Assembly (NCBI GenBank): GCA_937868025.1
Contig: CALMLJ010000656.1
Location: forward strand, 1-36,751
Direction of reading: 5' to 3'
Length of the DNA: 36,751 bases
From: an uncultured Acidimicrobiaceae bacterium
GTDB lineage: Bacteria; Actinomycetota; Acidimicrobiia; Acidimicrobiales; Microtrichaceae
A program made the translations under genes and the position numbers. The stretch's first letter is position 1. Each line of letters starts with the position of its first letter. This document shows positions 7,556 through 16,837 of this stretch, one piece after another. The notes below the pieces were generated by a model. It worked only from the letters and a program-made list of their open reading frames with translations, was not told the origin of the DNA and made no database searches.

Positions 7556-8539
7556 TCAGTCAGGTGCGAGGACGAGGCGCGAGAACCGCTGACTGTTGCC
7601 GTCCAGTGGCCCAGCGATCACGGTGCGCGTCGCGGTGGGCGAGTCCTCGACGGCGACGATCTCGGTCCGGTCGAGTGTGCCCGGTACCAGCATCTCGACC
7701 AGCACGCGGGCGCCGCCGATCTCGCCCGCCGTCTCGGGGTAGCCGGTGTAGGAGTCGAACAGTCCGAGCGAGCGTTCGCCGAGTCCGTCGACGCCGACGG
7801 TGCGCAGCTCGAACGCCGGGCGCAGCAGGCCTCGGTACACCGAGTAGACGATGCGGCCGGCGTCGGTGAGCCGGTAGGCGTATTTGGCCTCGCCCGTGAC
7901 CGGTACTGCGATGGCGAGCGGGTCGCTGCCGGTGGTCGTCGCGGTGAAGAGGGCGTAGTCCTCCGACATGCTCCACAGGTTGTACCCGCGGACGATGAGT
8001 CGTGACCCGTCCCGGCTGAAGTCCTGGATCGTCGGAAGGCCGGTGCCGAGGGGCCACGCGAACGAACGGCGGAGCGTCAGGTCGATCGCGTTGTAGATGT
8101 CGACGTAGGCGCCCGTGTTGTCCCACCTCGTGATGCCGAAGGTGGAGCCGTCGGCGGAGAAGCGGTACCCCGACGTCTGGGGGCCGAAGTCGATACGGAG
8201 GACCCCGTTGCCGTCGTAGATCCCGGTGGACACCGTCCCGTCGGGGTGGTCGACGCGACCCAGGCGATCGGCGTTCGCCGGGTTTCCCAGACCGGTGGCG
8301 TCGAAGTAGAGGTCGAGGGCCGTGACCGGGTCGGCGGGGAAGTCCGACGTGCCGCCCGGGTTCGAGAGGATCGTGCCGACCCCGGCAGGTGAGGTCGTGA
8401 CGAAGATTCGGTTGCCGGGCGACAGCAGCTCGGCACGGTACGGGGACGGTGCCGGCGGATCGGTCGGGCAGGCGGTGGCGACGAGCGCGAGGGTTGCCGT
8501 CGCCAGCGTGAGTGGGATCGAGCGGAACCTACGAGACAT
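7556..8539 (-). CDS. Predicted lipoprotein with beta-propeller-like repeats, function unknown
   Basis: I do not recognise a specific family. The N-terminus is a lipoprotein signal peptide: basic MSRRFR, a hydrophobic stretch, and a lipobox ending LVATAC, so the mature protein should be anchored at the cell surface. The body has repeating strand-rich units with phrases such as FSADGSTFGITRWD and FSRDGSRLIVRG, typical of TolB/WD40-like propellers. ATG at 8539 is preferred because a GGAG lies 10 nt upstream; a GTG at 8548 and an ATG at 8545 in the same frame would add two or three residues. It runs convergent to plsC and divergent from thrS. The 96 bases between it and plsC contain a CCCGGCCGGG palindrome but no convincing terminator. 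Confidence 0.8.
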   Translation of the reverse strand: MSRRFRSIPLTLATATLALVATACPTDPPAPSPYRAELLSPGNRIFVTTSPAGVGTILSNPGGTSDFPADPVTALDLYFDATGLGNPANADRLGRVDHPDGTVSTGIYDGNGVLRIDFGPQTSGYRFSADGSTFGITRWDNTGAYVDIYNAIDLTLRRSFAWPLGTGLPTIQDFSRDGSRLIVRGYNLWSMSEDYALFTATTTGSDPLAIAVPVTGEAKYAYRLTDAGRIVYSVYRGLLRPAFELRTVGVDGLGERSLGLFDSYTGYPETAGEIGGARVLVEMLVPGTLDRTEIVAVEDSPTATRTVIAGPLDGNSQRFSRLVLAPD

Positions 8540-8649
8540 GGTCATCACACTCCGGGCCGGTGGCTACGTGAGAGGAGGGTACATAACAGTGTGTCACCAA
8601 CTCGTCTCGGGGGTTGGGCAAACTGCACGGGGGCTCGAAGGGGCGCCGG

Positions 8650-8655
8650 TAGCAT
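8650..8655 (+). promoter_or_regulatory. Candidate -10 box for thrS
   Basis: TAGCAT ends 7 nt before the ATG at 8663. This favours the second of two in-frame ATGs, because the first (8654) lies inside the box. No clear -35 at 17-18 nt is seen. Confidence 0.4.
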
Positions 8656-8662
8656 GCTCGCC

Positions 8663-10624
<1,962 letters not shown>

Positions 10625-10640
10625 GGGTTCGGTCCCGACG

Positions 10641-11147
10641 ATGCCGCTCGACCACCTCTGGGCCACCTGGCGCTCCAATTACGTCACGTCGTCGGTGGAG
10701 TCACGCTCCGACGCGCCCACCGACGGACGCACGCTCTTCGAGCGCATCCTCGCCGCGGACGGGACCGACGACGAGAAGCACCTGCTGCACCGCGGCCGCA
10801 CCTGCTTCGTGCTCCTCAACAAGTTCCCCTACACCTCCGGGCACCTGTTGGTGCTCCCCAACCGTGGTGTCGCCGACCTCGAAGCGCTCACCGACGACGA
10901 GCACATCGAGCTGTGGGCGCTCGTGCGCTCGTCGGTGGTGGCGCTCAAGGCGGCGTTCCGGTGCGACGCCGTCAACGTCGGGGTCAACCTCGGGGCCGCC
11001 GCCGGCGGCAGCCAGTCCGATCACCTCCACGTGCACTGCGTGCCGCGCTGGACCGGCGACGCCAACTTCATCGGCGTCGCCGCCGAGACCAGGGTGCTCC
11101 CCGTGTCGCTCGACGACGCGCTCGCTTCGCTCCGGGCCGTCTGGTAG
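10641..11147 (+). CDS. HIT family nucleotide hydrolase/phosphorylase
   Basis: This is a histidine-triad protein of 168 residues, starting 16 nt after the thrS stop. The triad HLHVH lies at about residues 128-132 in SQSDHLHVHCVPRW. LLNKFPYTSGHLLVLPNR is the typical HIT N-terminal strand-helix. It corresponds by position to mycobacterial Rv2613c, reported as an Ap4A phosphorylase. A role in clearing diadenosine polyphosphates, which aminoacyl-tRNA synthetases make as by-products, would suit its place next to thrS. That functional link is inference. Confidence 0.88.
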   Translation: MPLDHLWATWRSNYVTSSVESRSDAPTDGRTLFERILAADGTDDEKHLLHRGRTCFVLLNKFPYTSGHLLVLPNRGVADLEALTDDEHIELWALVRSSVVALKAAFRCDAVNVGVNLGAAAGGSQSDHLHVHCVPRWTGDANFIGVAAETRVLPVSLDDALASLRAVW

Positions 11148-11181
11148 CGGCCCTGACCACTGATCCGGCGGGAAGGTTTGA

Positions 11182-11212
11182 ACCGGAGCGCACGGAATTC
11201 GTGCGCTCCGGT
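11182..11212. terminator. Strong perfect hairpin after the HIT gene
   Basis: ACCGGAGCGCACG (11182-11194) and its exact complement CGTGCGCTCCGGT (11200-11212) enclose a 5-nt loop, GAATT. The 13-bp GC-rich stem is 34 nt past the HIT stop and just upstream of the promoter of the next gene. No U-tract follows. U-less hairpins are proposed as terminators in actinobacteria, so this probably ends the thrS-HIT transcript. Confidence 0.65.
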
Positions 11213-11233
11213 CCACACCTCGCCCCGAGCGGA

Positions 11234-11263
11234 TTGGGGCGCCGCTGCGTCTCCTCCTAGGCT
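11234..11263 (+). promoter_or_regulatory. Candidate promoter with TAGGCT -10 box
   Basis: TTGGGG (11234-11239) and TAGGCT (11258-11263) are 18 nt apart. The -10 box ends 7 nt before the GTG at 11271, which predicts a leaderless mRNA. Confidence 0.5.
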
Positions 11264-11270
11264 CGGCGCT

Positions 11271-11795
11271 GTGACCGAGTCCCCCGAGTCCACGCCCGAG
11301 ATCGATGACGCCGACGTCGTCGACGAACTGCCCGCCGACCTCAACGTCGCCGAGGCGTCGGCCGACTACCTCCTGCCCAACAACAACCGTCGCCGTATCC
11401 CCGCGGCGATCTACCTGTTGATCTCGGCGGTGTGCCTCCTGTTGTGGATCACCAAGCGCGACAGTTCGCCGCTCGTGAACGACGGGTACCTGTGGGTCGC
11501 CGTGTTCCTCGGTGGCTTTGCGATCTACGGCCTCATCGCAGGTCGCACCCTGCTCGTCGACGAGACGGAGGCGCTCGCGACCGCCAACCGCACCGTGGGG
11601 TTCACCGTCGGCCACGCGTCCGCGCAGATGGTGTGGCGAGGTTGGCTGTCGCGTCCGGTGTGGCGCCTGCTGGCCTACTCCGCGGACAACCCGCCGTCGC
11701 GGCGGGCGATCGTCGTCGTCGACGGCATCTCCGGCGAGGTCGTCGAGTGGTTCGCCGAGCAGAACCCCGAGGACTGGGCGACCTCCGCTTCCTGA
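11271..11795 (+). CDS. Small two-helix membrane protein of unknown function
   Basis: I do not recognise this 174-residue protein. It begins with an acidic, Pro/Glu/Asp-rich cytoplasmic segment (residues 1-45). Two hydrophobic segments follow (IPAAIYLLISAVCLLLWI and GYLWVAVFLGGFAIYGLIAG). A soluble C-terminal domain contains AQMVWRGWLSRPVWRLLAYSADNPPSRRAIVVVDGISGEVVEWF. GTG 11271 is chosen from its position 7 nt after a TAGGCT box; upstream frame would run through the hairpin. It sits between a terminator-like hairpin and the pgsA operon, so it seems to be its own unit. A link to envelope lipid synthesis is only suggested by location. Confidence 0.75.
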   Translation: MTESPESTPEIDDADVVDELPADLNVAEASADYLLPNNNRRRIPAAIYLLISAVCLLLWITKRDSSPLVNDGYLWVAVFLGGFAIYGLIAGRTLLVDETEALATANRTVGFTVGHASAQMVWRGWLSRPVWRLLAYSADNPPSRRAIVVVDGISGEVVEWFAEQNPEDWATSAS

Positions 11796-11904
11796 CTGCT
11801 CCGGTGGCCGGATTCACCGACAGCTCAACGGTCGAGGTGGGTCGATGCGGCAACAGTGCCGGACTCGCCCGCGGCAGTGGCTGTACGCTGAATGAACGTT
11901 CCCC

Positions 11905-11910
11905 TATGCT
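11905..11910 (+). promoter_or_regulatory. Candidate -10 box for pgsA-patA-pimA
   Basis: TATGCT lies 42 nt upstream of the pgsA ATG. A TGTACG (11882-11887) 17 nt earlier is a weak -35 candidate. pgsA has its own AAGGAG ribosome binding site, so this transcript would be leadered. Confidence 0.35.
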
Positions 11911-11952
11911 TGCTGCAGTTAGCACCCGCTGACGACAGCTGAAGGAGTCACG

Positions 11953-12669
11953 ATGCTCGACGGACGCTTCCGCGGCCAGATCGAGACCTGGGTCAAGCCA
12001 GTCGGCATGAGCGTGAAGCGCGCGGGCATCCCCGCCGACGCCATCACCGCCGTCGGCCTGGCCATGTCGGTCGCCTGCGCCATCGCCGTCGGGGCCGGCG
12101 CGCTCCGCCTCGGTGTCATCCTCCTCGCACTCACGGGCATTCCCGACACCCTCGACGGTGCCGTGGCCAAGGCCTCGGGCACGTCGAGCCAGCGCGGCGC
12201 CTTCTTCGATTCCGTCAGCGACCGCGTCACCGATGCGCTCCTGTTCGGTGGCGTCGCCTGGTACCTCGCCTCGCAGACCGACCAGAGCCGATACCTCCCG
12301 GTGCTCGCCTTCGCTGCGTTCGGTACGGCCGTGCTGCCGTCCTACATCCGCGCCAAGGCCGACGCGCTCGGCCTCGACGCCCGCGGTGGCCTCGTCGAGC
12401 GGGCCGAACGATTCGTGATCCTCGGTGCCGGCCTCCTCTTCGACCGGTTCCTCATTGCCGCCCTCGTGGTGCTCGTGGTGCTCAACATGGCCACCGCGAT
12501 CCAGCGTTTTGTGAAGGTGTGGAACCAGGCCTCGAAGCCGCTGCCCATGCCCCGTCCCGCTGCCGCCCGTCGTCGCTCCCGTGCCTCGACGCCGTCGCCG
12601 GCCGCTGCGCGCTGGCAGGCGCGTCGCGCCGAGGCCCGCGAACGAGCCCGGACTCGCCGCGGCTACTGA
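11953..12669 (+). CDS. pgsA: CDP-alcohol phosphatidyltransferase, probable phosphatidylinositol (phosphate) synthase
   Basis: This membrane enzyme transfers a phosphatidyl group from CDP-diacylglycerol to an inositol (phosphate) acceptor, the first step toward PI and PIMs. The 238 residues hold about six hydrophobic segments. The family signature runs D65, D68, G69, A72, G82, D86 and D90 with canonical spacing. The position normally occupied by Arg after A72 is Lys (K73). The last 45 residues form a basic Ala/Arg/Ser-rich tail. ATG 11953 follows AAGGAG by seven nucleotides. Acceptor choice (inositol phosphate rather than glycerol phosphate) is inferred from the patA-pimA neighbours. Confidence 0.85.
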   Translation: MLDGRFRGQIETWVKPVGMSVKRAGIPADAITAVGLAMSVACAIAVGAGALRLGVILLALTGIPDTLDGAVAKASGTSSQRGAFFDSVSDRVTDALLFGGVAWYLASQTDQSRYLPVLAFAAFGTAVLPSYIRAKADALGLDARGGLVERAERFVILGAGLLFDRFLIAALVVLVVLNMATAIQRFVKVWNQASKPLPMPRPAAARRRSRASTPSPAAARWQARRAEARERARTRRGY

Positions 12670-12672
12670 TCG

Positions 12673-13671
12673 GTGGCCCCGCTCGACCCCATCGGCGCCG
12701 CTCGCGCCGCAGCCCGCAAGGCCCTCGCGCCGGCGCTGGAGCGCGCCGCCGGTCCAGCGATCGTGGGCGCCTACAAACTCGGCGAAGCGCTTGCCCAACG
12801 CGCCCCGCGCCAGATCGGCGACCCCGTGCTCGCCGCCGCCGGCCACGCCGCAGCGCTGCGCGGCGGCGACAAGCGCCTCATCGTCGAGCGGAACCTACGC
12901 CGTGTCTACGGGCGCGACCTGACCCGCAACGAGATCAACACCAAGGTGCAGGCGACCTTCGAGAGCTACGCCCGCTACTACTACGACTCGTTCCGTCTGA
13001 CCGGAATGTCGGTCGACGAGGTGGCCGCCGGGTTCACCGTCGAGGGCATCGAGCACATCGAGGAGGCGATGGAGCACGACGCCGTCGGCCCCGTGCTCGC
13101 GCTGCCACACCTCGGTGGCTGGGAATGGGCAGCGTTCTGGATCACCCAGGTTCGGAACTGGGGCCTGGCCGCGGTGGTCGAGCAGCTCGAGCCACCCGAA
13201 CTGTTCGAGTGGTTCCTCGAGTTCCGCACGTCGCTCGGCATGAACATCATCCCGCTCAGTCCCACCGCCGCCGACGAGGTGGCGATGGCAGCGGCCAACA
13301 AGGAGATCGTGTGCCTGCTGTGCGACCGCGACCTCACCCGCGCCGGACCCGAGATCACCTTCTTCGGTGAGACGACCTCGCTGCCGGCGGGCCCCGCCGT
13401 GATGGCGTTGCGCGGCGGCTGCCGGGTGCTGCCCACCGCCGTGTACTTTACCGAACGTGGAGTGCACGGTGTCGTGCGCCCTCCGATCGAGATCGAGCGG
13501 ACGCCCGGAGCGACCTCGATCCGTGAGGACGTCGTCCGCTTCACCCAGGTGCTCGCCACCGAGCTCGAAGGCCTCATCGCCCGGGCACCCGAGCAATGGC
13601 ACCTCCTGCAACCGAACTGGCCGAGCGACTACGAGGCGCTCGGCACCACGCCGCCGCCCCGTCGCGGCTGA
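12673..13671 (+). CDS. patA: Phosphatidylinositol mannoside acyltransferase (LpxL/HtrB family)
   Basis: PatA acylates the mannose of phosphatidylinositol mannosides at the cytoplasmic membrane face. The 332 residues match the LpxL/HtrB-like acyltransferase fold. The catalytic HX4E pair is H146 and E151 in PHLGGWEWA. Later family blocks are seen as NKEIVCLLCDRDLTRAGPEITFFGE and PAVMALRGGCRVLPTAVYF. The GTG start lies 3 nt after the pgsA stop, and pimA follows after 14 nt, so the three are one operon. The order pgsA-patA-pimA is the strongest evidence for the exact role. Confidence 0.9.
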   Translation: MAPLDPIGAARAAARKALAPALERAAGPAIVGAYKLGEALAQRAPRQIGDPVLAAAGHAAALRGGDKRLIVERNLRRVYGRDLTRNEINTKVQATFESYARYYYDSFRLTGMSVDEVAAGFTVEGIEHIEEAMEHDAVGPVLALPHLGGWEWAAFWITQVRNWGLAAVVEQLEPPELFEWFLEFRTSLGMNIIPLSPTAADEVAMAAANKEIVCLLCDRDLTRAGPEITFFGETTSLPAGPAVMALRGGCRVLPTAVYFTERGVHGVVRPPIEIERTPGATSIREDVVRFTQVLATELEGLIARAPEQWHLLQPNWPSDYEALGTTPPPRRG

Positions 13672-13685
13672 GCAGGGTCGACGTC

Positions 13686-14813
13686 GTGCACATCGGGATG
13701 GTCTGTCCGTACAGCCTCACCGTGCCCGGTGGTGTGCAGGGCCAGGTGCTGGGTCTGGCCCGGGCGCTGCGCGAGCGTGGGCACAACGTCCAGATCCTGG
13801 CGCCGGCGGACGCTCCGCCCACCGAGGGCGGCGTCACGGTCATCGGGCCATCGGTGATGAACGCCGCCAACGGTTCCATCGCCCCGATCTCGCCGAACCC
13901 TCAGGCACAATTGCGCACCATGCGGGCGCTGTGGGACGAGAAGTTCGACGTCCTCCATCTCCACGAACCGCTCGTGCCCGGCCCGACCGTGACGGCACTC
14001 ATGCTCCGCTCGGCCCCGATCGTCGGGACGTTCCACGCCGCCGGCGAGCAGCCGATGTACAAGTCGATGTCGAGCCTCGCCCGCTGGTTCGGGTCGAGGA
14101 TCGACGCCAAGGTCGCCGTCTCCCAGGACGCGCAGGCCCTGGCAGGCGTCGCGATTCCCGAGCCGTGGACGATCCTGTTCAACGGAGTCGAGGTCGACCA
14201 GTTCGCGTCGGCCGAGCCGTGGGTCGACCCGCCCGGCCCCGACGGCGCGGTCGACGACCGCCCGACGGTCTTGTTCGTCGGGCGCCACGAGGAGCGCAAG
14301 GGCCTGGGGGTCCTGCTCGACGCCGTGGGCCTCATCGACCAGGACCTGCGGGTGTGGGTCGCCGGATCGGGCCCCGAGACCGAGGAGTTGCAAGCGCGCC
14401 ATGCTGCCGACCATCGCATCGAGTGGCTCGGCCGCATCAGCAACGACGAGCGGAACCGACGGATGGCCGCAGCCAGCGTGTTCGTGGCACCGTCGCTCGG
14501 TGGCGAGTCGTTCGGGGTGATCCTCCTCGAGGCAATGGCGGCCGGCGCACCGGTGGTGGCCTCGTCGATCAGCGGCTACGTGGGCGTCGCCGGTCCGCTC
14601 GACGGCGAGCCGGCCGCAGCGCTCCTGCCCGAACCGGGGGATCCGGCCGCGTTCGCCATGGCCATCTCCGAGGTGCTCGGCGACGACGCGCTGGCCGACC
14701 GCCTGCGTGCGAGCGGTCGCGACCGCGCGAATCGGTTCTCGATGGATCGCTTGGCCGAGGCGTACACCGTCCTCTACGAGGCCGTCATCGCCGAGGCCGC
14801 GCTCAACGCCTGA
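13686..14813 (+). CDS. pimA: Phosphatidylinositol alpha-mannosyltransferase (PimA-like, GT4)
   Basis: PimA adds the first mannose from GDP-mannose to phosphatidylinositol, using a GT-B fold glycosyltransferase bound at the membrane. The 375-residue protein starts VHIGMVCPYSLTVPGGVQGQV, very close to the usual PimA N-terminus, which supports the GTG at 13686; a GAGCAGGG lies just upstream. The C-terminal half carries the GT4 EX7E motif at E274 and E282 in GGESFGVILLEAMAAGAPVVAS. It closes the pgsA-patA-pimA operon and meets the HNH gene tail-to-tail with a 13-nt gap. Confidence 0.93.
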   Translation: MHIGMVCPYSLTVPGGVQGQVLGLARALRERGHNVQILAPADAPPTEGGVTVIGPSVMNAANGSIAPISPNPQAQLRTMRALWDEKFDVLHLHEPLVPGPTVTALMLRSAPIVGTFHAAGEQPMYKSMSSLARWFGSRIDAKVAVSQDAQALAGVAIPEPWTILFNGVEVDQFASAEPWVDPPGPDGAVDDRPTVLFVGRHEERKGLGVLLDAVGLIDQDLRVWVAGSGPETEELQARHAADHRIEWLGRISNDERNRRMAAASVFVAPSLGGESFGVILLEAMAAGAPVVASSISGYVGVAGPLDGEPAAALLPEPGDPAAFAMAISEVLGDDALADRLRASGRDRANRFSMDRLAEAYTVLYEAVIAEAALNA

Positions 14814-14826
14814 GGGAACTGCGACC

Positions 14827-15921
14827 TCATCTGCCACCGCCGGCGGTGGAATGACGCGCTCTGTGGCACCGGGAGCACCGGAGGTCGGTCTCCTCGACGA
14901 GTGTGTGCTTCGTGACGGCGAAGTCGGGTACGTGGTCGTACTCGAGGAAGTCCGTCCCTCCGCAGTCGACGCACACGTCGTCGCGTTCCTTCACCACGAG
15001 CTTCTGCCGTTTCGTGTGGTGCCGGTGCGTTCCCGAGACGTTGATCGGACGTGACTCGGCGTCGTGGATCATGACCCGCAGCGAGGCCTCCGAGGCGATT
15101 CTCTCCACGATCGAGCCTCCGATCGGCGTGCCGTCGTGGAGCGTGCATCCGTCGGCTCGTACGTGGAGGATGACCTCGGTCGTGACCTCTGACCCCCCGC
15201 CTCCGATGAGACGTACCAACGAGTCGACCCGTTGCTGGCCCAGGCTCGACCACCGAACGTGAGATGGACGCGTCCCGGACGCGTCGATCTCACCGTCGGT
15301 GGCGTTCTTGTCGGTGTTCGGGTCGGTCTCGCGTCCGTCTCCCCGCATGACCTCGGCGTCGATCGCTGCGATGACGAGCGCGGCCTGTTCCGGGGTCATC
15401 CGGATCGATGCGGTCACCATGCCGTCGGGCTCGGTTCGCCACGTGAGGGACCGGTCGCGCTGATGGCGTTGGTTCCGTGTGGCCTCGTCCTCGTTGCGAG
15501 CCGACCAGGCTGCCAAGGCCGTGCCGAGTTGGCCCGGTGCCGTTCGCTCGGCGATGTCCAGGAGTTCGCCCTCGTGCTCGGCCGTCGCGAGCCGCGTGAC
15601 GGAGCGAACCTTGGTGTAGGACAGCCGTCCATCCCGGAGGGCCGACCGCGTCTTGGGGAGCCGGCGGAGTTCCCGTCCGACGCGGAGCCACTCGCGGGCG
15701 GTGCTCACCTCGATGTCGAGCACGCTCGCGATCCAGTGCGCGCAGGTGGGGGAGCCGTCGAGCGCCCATTCGCCGGACTGGTCGAGTTCGGCTGACAGCT
15801 CGACGAGGCGGGTGATGGACACCAACCACTGCCGGCCGATGCGTGCCAGTTCTGTCCTCACGTTGGTCTGCGTCGCAGGACGCTCGGCTTCGATCACGCG
15901 GGGTCCGTCGTTCCGGAGCAT
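14827..15921 (-). CDS. HNH endonuclease, DUF222 / 13E12-repeat type
   Basis: This 364-residue protein has an N-terminal DUF222 helical region (about 20-200, with WALDGSPTCAHWIASVLDIEVSTAREWLRVGREL) typical of the 13E12 family. A C-terminal HNH zinc-nuclease module follows. Likely metal ligands are C317, C320, C349 and C352, with the catalytic-type histidine H330 in YDHVP. These proteins are abundant, variable and scattered in actinobacteria, and some occur in mobile elements; their biological role is poorly defined. ATG 15921 follows a GAGAGG. The gene is antiparallel to its neighbours and interrupts conserved gene order. Codons for about residues 210-221, in the linker between the two domains, coincide with a long palindromic repeat. 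Confidence 0.88.
   Translation of the reverse strand: MLRNDGPRVIEAERPATQTNVRTELARIGRQWLVSITRLVELSAELDQSGEWALDGSPTCAHWIASVLDIEVSTAREWLRVGRELRRLPKTRSALRDGRLSYTKVRSVTRLATAEHEGELLDIAERTAPGQLGTALAAWSARNEDEATRNQRHQRDRSLTWRTEPDGMVTASIRMTPEQAALVIAAIDAEVMRGDGRETDPNTDKNATDGEIDASGTRPSHVRWSSLGQQRVDSLVRLIGGGGSEVTTEVILHVRADGCTLHDGTPIGGSIVERIASEASLRVMIHDAESRPINVSGTHRHHTKRQKLVVKERDDVCVDCGGTDFLEYDHVPDFAVTKHTLVEETDLRCSRCHRARHSTAGGGR
14834..14849. terminator. Palindrome at the pimA/HNH convergence
   Basis: A perfect 16-nt palindrome, CCACCGCCGGCGGTGG, spans the last codons of the HNH gene and lies just past the pimA stop. It could fold as a short hairpin with a CCGG loop and serve both strands. It is weak and lacks a U-tract. 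Confidence 0.3.
15259..15293. repeat. Palindromic repeat, copy A (inside the HNH gene)
   Basis: Arms GTGAGATGGACGCGTCC (15259-15275) and GGACGCGTCGATCTCAC (15277-15293) flank a single central C. They are complementary at 16 of 17 positions. GTCGGTGGCG follows at 15295-15304. The repeat is in frame within the HNH coding sequence. A related copy lies at 16054-16083. Confidence 0.7.
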
Positions 15922-15996
15922 CGCGTTCGCCTCTCGGGGTTGTTCTCGTGTTGGGGGAACCGGAGGTTCGAGTCGCAGTCGAGCTGCGCTCGACCG

Positions 15997-16002
15997 AGCC
16001 TA
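15997..16002 (-). promoter_or_regulatory. Candidate -10 box for the HNH gene
   Basis: On the minus strand this reads TAGGCT, the same hexamer found before several other genes here. It lies 75 nt upstream of the HNH ATG, which has its own GAGAGG ribosome binding site. Confidence 0.35.
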
Positions 16003-16053
16003 AATCGCACCCCTGACAGTGAAATGAGCGCTGGAACGCTCACGGTCGGTGGC

Positions 16054-16083
16054 GATCACGCGTCCAGGGCGCGTCGATCTCAC
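16054..16083. repeat. Palindromic repeat, copy B (intergenic)
   Basis: ACGCGTCC, a central A, then GGGCGCGTCGATCTCAC match copy A over most of its length. The left arm is one base shorter and one pair is mismatched. The 16-nt stretch CTCACGGTCGGTGGCG directly precedes it (16039-16054). It matches the sequence that follows copy A at 15 of 16 positions, suggesting remnants of a tandem unit. Confidence 0.65.
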
Positions 16084-16251
16084 ACGGCGCGTTCGCGTGA
16101 TCTGCGCTCGGGAGATCTGGCGGCACACGACGGTCGATCGCCGGAGGGCTCATCGCCCTGGTGTGGAGGGAGAACCCGGTCCCGAGGGGAGCGTGCCTAT
16201 CATGGACGGGCGATCGCGTCCGCTCTGTCGGCCGCGGTCCGAGGAGAGCAC

Positions 16252-16812
16252 ATGATCTGGGTCCTGGTGATCCTCATAGCGCTGGTCGTGATCGTCGGGT
16301 TGGCGTTCATGTTCACGTACAACGGCCTCGTCGGGCTCCGCAACAAGATCGAGGCGGCGTACGCCCAGATCGACGTGCAGCTCAACCGTCGGCACGACCT
16401 CATTCCGAACCTGGTCGCCACGGTCAAGGGCTATGCGGCGCACGAGAGCGGCACGCTCGAGGCCGTGATCCAGGCCCGCAACATGGCCATGTCGGCCAAC
16501 TCGATCGAGGACAAGGCGGCAGCGGAGAACGTCATCACCGGTGCGCTCAAGTCGGTCTTCGCCCTGTCGGAGGCCTACCCCGACCTCAAGGCCAACACGA
16601 ACTTCCAGCAGTTGCAGACCGAACTCAGCTCGACGGAGGACCGTATCGCCTACGCCCGGCAGTACTACAACGACAACGTCCGGGCCTACAACACCAAGAT
16701 CCAGTCGTTCCCGAGCGTGGTCGTGGCCAACATGTTCAAGTTCGAGGAACGTCAGTACTTCCAAGCCGATGACCAGTCGCGGGGCAACGTCGCGGTCGAT
16801 TTCGGCGCATGA
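16252..16812 (+). CDS. lemA: LemA family membrane-anchored protein
   Basis: The 186-residue protein has one N-terminal membrane helix (WVLVILIALVVIVGLAFMFTYNGLV) followed by the long helical LemA domain. Hallmarks are GLRNKIEAAYAQIDVQLNRRHDLIPNLVATVKGYA and the C-terminal FPSVVVANMFKFEERQYFQ. The start ATG follows GAGGAGAGC. The biochemical role of LemA is not settled; in many bacteria its gene sits beside the membrane protease HtpX or TPM-domain proteins. Here too an HtpX-like gene follows after 25 nt, so the two are probably one operon and may work together in membrane protein quality control. Confidence 0.93.
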   Translation: MIWVLVILIALVVIVGLAFMFTYNGLVGLRNKIEAAYAQIDVQLNRRHDLIPNLVATVKGYAAHESGTLEAVIQARNMAMSANSIEDKAAAENVITGALKSVFALSEAYPDLKANTNFQQLQTELSSTEDRIAYARQYYNDNVRAYNTKIQSFPSVVVANMFKFEERQYFQADDQSRGNVAVDFGA

Positions 16813-16837
16813 GTTCCGCGAGGGGGACGGTCCTGTC

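Larger units (their letters stand above)
15922..16251. other. 330-nt intergenic region between the HNH gene and lemA
   Basis: No protein or RNA gene is seen. The region holds a minus-strand TAGGCT box for the HNH gene (15997-16002). It also holds two small hairpins: GTCGAGC/GCTCGAC at 15978-15994 with a 3-nt loop, and TGAGCG/CGCTCA at 16025-16042 with a 6-nt loop. Copy B of the palindromic repeat and a possible lemA -10 box, TATCAT at 16198-16203, complete it. Confidence 0.6.
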
